Source: Chinchilla lanigera
Taxonomy: Eukaryota > Chordata > Mammalia > Rodentia > Chinchillidae
DNA length: 64,000 bases
Direction: 5' to 3'
NCBI RefSeq assembly: GCF_000276665.1
Contig: NW_004955463.1
Coordinates: 4,530,052-4,594,051, forward strand
Below, in pieces: positions 59,851-64,000 of the stretch. The notes under the pieces were generated by a model. The model saw only the letters and a list, made by a program, of their open reading frames with translations. It searched no databases and had not been told where the DNA came from. Made by a program: the position numbers and the translations under genes. Position 1 is the stretch's first letter, and every line of letters starts with the position of its first letter.

Positions 59851-60978
59851 GCTGCTTCAAGTTGAACATTCATTGCATCTAAAGTGACAAAAAGAACAGC
59901 AAGAGAAGGGAAAATGGCCAGGACAGGTCACATTGTAGACAGGGTTCATAGGTTACACATAGGTGGAATCTAACAACCACAGGACAAAAATATTTGAAGA
60001 AAAAAATTACATCTGTGGTGAACCTGTGCAGATTTTTCTTGTAATTTTTCTTAGATAATACAGTGTTAAAACTCTTCAAGTAGCATTTATATTATAGTAG
60101 ATCTCCACAAGTAATCTAGAGATGGCTTAAAGTATGAGACAAAATGTGCATAGGTTATAGGCAAATGCTATGCAAGTACATGAAGGACCTGCGCATGTAT
60201 GTGTTCTGGTGTCCTTTGAGAGTAAAAGTCCTGGAACCAGTGACCTAAAGATACCAAAATGACTGTGTTTCATGCCTGCATGGTTGTCACTTCATAGCTC
60301 CAGAGAAATCAACACCAGCCTCCTGGAATCATTTTAAACTGGAGTGAAAACACTCAGTTCCCTTGCCAGAATAAGATCTTATTTTATATCAAAGGTTATA
60401 ATCCCTTTAAAAGGCAACTTTGAGTTAGTCATCAAGTAGTAATCCCAAGATTTCATCAAGATTGAATCAAAAGTTGATTTCAAAGGAAATCATTCTCACA
60501 AACTTCTCCCAAGATTATTTTCTACATCTACTTGTGAATTCTTACCTCTTGTATCGTTCCTTTTTAAACCATCATTTAACTAGGTTTTAAAATAAACATG
60601 AACAAACCCAGAAACTTCACACTGTAGTTCTGAGTTAAAACTTAGCTAAGGGCATTCTTCCTGATCATTTGGTGCTACAGTAAATGATGCTCATGCATAT
60701 ATACATTACACTGAGAAATCCATACATAGCCATTTCCCCGGTGAATATCTCATAAAATCAATTTTCCTAACCCAAAATAGAAACCTCTTCTGCAGACTGT
60801 GCTGAGGGCAAATGGTATCTAAGAGTATCTCAGAATCATAGCCCAAGAGAGAATTTACCTTTGCATTCATGAAGAAAGGATGCAGCACATTTCAGTCAGT
60901 GAAGTCCAGGAGGCTCCTATTGCAAAATTGTGCCAATTAAAACAGAATCAAAAGGTTGTTTTCTTGACATCACAGACT
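59851..60978. other. Unannotated sequence
   Basis: Nothing recognised. Confidence 0.4.
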
Positions 60979-60990
60979 AAACTCTCTTGG

Positions 60991-61121
60991 TATTTATTTC
61001 TTCTGAGACAGTCTCACTATATATTTCAGCTTGGCCTAGAACTCACTGTGTAGCCAAGGCTGGCCTCCTGCCTCATCCTCCCAAGTGCTAGGATGAAAGG
61101 CATGTGTCATCATGCCTGGCA
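60991..61121 (-). mobile_element. B1 SINE, inverted, perfect 12-bp duplication
   Basis: GAGACAGTCTCACTATATATTTC, GTGTAGCCAAGGCTGGCC and CCCAAGTGCTAGGATG are the inverted B1. AAACTCTCTTGG occurs at 60979-60990 and 61122-61133 without mismatch. Confidence 0.93.
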
Positions 61122-61133
61122 AAACTCTCTTGG

Positions 61134-61499
61134 ATGGAGCCTGAGCCAGGCCTGGTAAAACTGATTTTACTTGACAACTTATGCGTGGTGAGACTCCAGT
61201 AGATTTGCCAGTGAAGTTCTCAGTGAACCATTCTGCACTACGACAGTTAGTATATAATGGTGCATACCCGTTTGCTCAAATCCAGCAAGCATTCTTTGAG
61301 TACCTGTTTTGTATCAGGGAGTATGGAGGCCCTGAGGGCACTAAATTAATCACACACAATCCTTATGCTTCAAAAGCACTTAGTTCTCCAAGGAAATCAT
61401 TCTGGTGTAAATAACACCTGCAGTAAACTTGAAGAGAGAAGAATTTAGTCATCTGGACAAGCAGGGAAACCTTGGAAAGAGTACAGAACCTGGACAAGC
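61134..61499. other. Unannotated sequence
   Basis: Nothing recognised. Confidence 0.4.
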
Positions 61500-61790
61500 T
61501 TGATTTTCTTCCTTTCTTCCCCACTTTCTTCCTCCTTCTGCCTCTTCTTTCCCTTTCCTTTCCTTTTCTCTTTCCTTTCCCTTCCCTTCTCCTTCATTAC
61601 TTCCTTTTCCTTCCTTCCTTCCTTTCTTCTTCCTTTCCTTCTTTCCTTTTTCCTTTCCTTTCTCTCTCTCTCTCTCTCTCTCTTCTCTCTGTATTTTTCT
61701 CTGTCTCTACCTGTGTCTCTCTCTGTCTCTCTGTCTCTGTTTCTGTCTCTGTCTCTCTCTCTCTCTCTGTAGCTCTGTCTCTGTTGATAT
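61500..61790. repeat. Long homopyrimidine tract (TTCC/TC)n
   Basis: About 290 bp of almost pure C/T on the plus strand. TTCCTTTCC-type words grade into (TC)n and then into CTCTGTCTCTGT units. Frames across it on both strands (up to 149 codons) are artefacts. Confidence 0.97.
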
Positions 61791-62016
61791 CTCTCTTTCA
61801 TGTTGCTGGAGACTGAACCCAAGCTTGACTTCTCCAGGGAAGTAGAAGAAGTTGGAGTGAGCAGAGAGCATGGATCAGCGGACTTTCCTGTCAAAGGCCA
61901 GACAGTAAATATTATAGGTTTGTGACCCTCAGGTATTCAACTCCATGACTGTGGGACAAAAGCAACTTTTTCCTGTTTGGCATCACAGTGTAATAAGTAA
62001 ATTGTGTCTTTCACCC

Positions 62017-62376
62017 TGTCTTAGTTACTTTTCTCATTGCTGAGACAAAATACCCAACAACAAAGGTAAAGTAGGAAAGGGTTATTTGGCTCACAGATTG
62101 TAGAGGGTTCAGTTCATCATTGGCTGGCTCCAAGGCAGAGTGGCGTACGCAGACAAGCATCGTAGAGGAGAAACAGTTCATGGCAGGCAGAAGGTAGCAA
62201 AGCAGACAAGGGGCCGTAGCAACTTTATTCTGCCCCTTTTATGCTCTATTTTGGGTATTGGCACTAGGGTGGTGCCAGATCCATCAATGGACTGATTTGA
62301 TAATTACACATCCCAACATCACGTACTCCAGATCCACAGGAGGCTTTGGGGGGACGTCTAGACACAAGCCGTAACA
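62017..62376 (-). mobile_element. MaLR LTR, inverted
   Basis: TGTCTTAGTTACTTTTCTCATTG and CTGAGACAAAATACCCAACAAC begin the inverted LTR. GGGTTCAGTTCATCATTGGC follows, and GGCTTTGGGGGGACGTCTAG with GCCGTAACA ends it. Close in sequence to the copy at 51084. Confidence 0.82.
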
Positions 62377-63309
62377 AATCCCACCAGCTGGTAATATTTG
62401 GCTCGTGGGCCACAGTTTGTTTGCTGGTCCTGGAGAAGAGCATGGGTGCATTCCAAGGAGAACAAATATGGGAACTGCAAGGTCAAGGCCTGGAGAGGAC
62501 ATGAGAGGACTCCTTTCCCAGGTCAAGCTGCCTGGGTTTGTTAGAAGTGAGACTAGTTAAGACCTGAGCTGCTCATCTGAAGTCAGAAACCAGATGGTCT
62601 TAATACCCTTTACAAAATCTACGCTGATCAAACACATTGGCAGTTTTATCTCTTCTCACAGAATTCCCAGGGTCCCTGGAGGCCTTGTCAAAACAATTGG
62701 CAGGGCAGGACATTCCCAGCAGGGCTGCACTCTTCCCTGCTAGTGCCCATATCTCTCCCCAGTAGGCCCTATAATCCCTGAAGATAAGGGTACACTAGGA
62801 CTTTTCATAAGGTTTGGTCAACAGAAGGGAACAGAGGCTTCAGATAGTACATAGATCTTCTTCACAGAATTCAAGTGTTTTCTTCACTTACAGAGAGATG
62901 TGGGAAATTATATACATTTATATAAATATGCTTTTCTTCATTAACATTTTCTGTCTCTATTTCCAGACTTTCACTCCAACAGAATTTGCTATAGTCTCAA
63001 CTGAGAATAATTTGGCTTATTCCTCTCATCATGTGACAATTTGGCTGGCTCCCTTCCACACATTCAAAATAGACCTTTAAGTGAAATAGTATCTGTGTTC
63101 TTCTTGTAACTCCCGAAGCCAAGGGGACTCTGGAATGTCCGGCACTCAGATAGGTACAACACAAATCACTCCAGGTAGATGAGGAAGAAGTGAGTGGGTT
63201 GTTTTGGTGATTAGATTCTGTTCCTAGGTCAAAAGTTCCTATAGCTGGTGGGGGGAAGGGGTGGGGAAAAGGGAAGTGGAGATTAACTACTGTAACAGCT
63301 GTGGGAAGA
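62377..63309. other. Unannotated sequence
   Basis: Nothing recognised. Confidence 0.4.
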
Positions 63310-63400
63310 AATAGGTAATGTCACCTGCTTTCTGATGGAGAAACTGAGCTTTAGAAAGAGGATATATAGTCAAGCTAGGTTTCAAGTCTAGGTGGGAACA
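63310..63400 (-). mobile_element. Possible MIR SINE fragment, inverted
   Basis: TGATGGAGAAACTGAGCTTTAG followed by GTCAAGCTAGGTTTCAAGTC weakly matches the inverted MIR (GATGAGGAAACTGAGGC...GATTCGAACCC). Confidence 0.4.
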
Positions 63401-63774
63401 ATGATCTTTTCAGTGTGTATTTTTTGCTTTTATAAATTAAAAGAGTCATTAAGTTTATGAGTCAGTATCATAAAGATTGAGATAATACATAAAATGTTAT
63501 TGACATACAGCTTGCATAGTGTTACTAGAAGACAAGACTGAATCATAGCCTCCTAGGGATGGAAGAAACTTCAAAGGTGATGTATGCTAAGCATTTATTT
63601 GGCAGTAACTGCAACCTTGCCCAAGTTGGTAGGTGTGTGACGGTGAGGCTGTAATCTGCTCCAGGATTGCAAATGTTAAAAGCTGGTATGGAGGCAGTTC
63701 TCTGGGTACTCTGGTGGTTGAAAAAGAGAAACACAGGAGAAAAAAGCCACCAATTAAAAATAACCCTTATAAGC

Positions 63775-63945
63775 TCAGTGTGGACGTACACAACTATAGT
63801 TCCAGCTACTTAGGAGGCTGGGGCAGGAGGAGTGCCTGAGCCCAGAAATTTAACGCTAGCTTAGGGAACATAGCAAATGAGGATCTATCTCAAGATATAA
63901 AACAAAAAACAAAAACAAACACAAACACAAATAAACAAAACTAGA
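63775..63945 (+). mobile_element. Old 7SL-derived (B1/Alu-like) SINE monomer
   Basis: CTCAGTGTGGACGTACACAAC, GTTCCAGCTACTTAGGAGGC and TGGGGCAGGAGGAGTGCC, then GGGAACATAGCAAATGAG and a CAAACA-rich tail, are a 7SL-type monomer. It is more diverged than the other B1 copies. Confidence 0.75.
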
Positions 63946-64000
63946 GCCCCCAGGAGCCCTGCAGAAGATGGTGGCTCCCAGCACTTAGTGATTATAAGCA

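Noticed and set aside
61445..61894. 149-codon Arg/Glu/Lys-rich frame on the minus strand, and Ser/Leu/Phe-rich frames on the plus strand
   Set aside because: They are direct readings of the homopyrimidine tract in which stop codons are rare.

Overview
The window is non-coding DNA from a placental mammal, almost certainly a rodent. The evidence is the interspersed-repeat content. There are tRNA-derived ID-type SINEs with fresh target-site duplications, 7SL-derived B1-type SINEs, a B1-ID dimer, rodent-like L1 remnants, many MaLR-type LTRs, and a background of older mammal-wide MIR, L2 and MER fragments. I saw no B2-type or B4-type SINE. That leans towards a squirrel-, beaver- or kangaroo-rat-related rodent rather than a mouse or rat, but this is inference from one window.

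I found no credible protein-coding gene, no exon series with splice-site logic, no CpG island and no structural RNA gene. The longest open frames (about 150 codons) come from L1/LTR junctions, homopurine tracts or low-complexity DNA. The window is best read as intergenic or deep intronic sequence. A 150-bp run of N at 32594-32743 is an assembly gap beside a GA-rich stretch.

Layout: 0-10 kb holds two ID SINEs with readable boundaries, a MER5A-like relic, an old L1 3' end carrying a nested B1-ID dimer, an L2 fragment split by an ID SINE, one MaLR LTR and a second L1 remnant. 10-18 kb holds a small poly(A) retrocopy with a perfect 16-bp duplication, B1, MIR and three ID copies. 18.0-22.9 kb is an MLT1-like LTR followed by a decayed sense-strand L1 ORF2, into which a 563-bp solo LTR inserted with a 4-bp duplication. 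23-34 kb is L2, MaLR LTRs and the gap. 34-43 kb has purine and pyrimidine tracts, a fragment with a collagen-like Gly-X-Y pattern, an old repeat split by an ID SINE, and a class I endogenous retrovirus fragment (partial env plus LTR) that ends in a poly(A) tract. 43-64 kb has a hAT-like remnant, MIR/L2 pieces, an old repeat cut in two by a MaLR LTR, further MaLR LTRs, a 73-nt hairpin, B1 elements and a long pyrimidine tract.

No genes act together here. The interest lies in the insertion history: several nested insertions can be ordered in time from their target-site duplications. I did not find a clear new biological system. The best leads are the poly(A)-ended retroviral fragment, the LTR-in-L1 nest, the ID subfamily with a fixed 3' extension, and the hairpin at 55987-56059. 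Repeat family names were assigned by recognition, without a database search.
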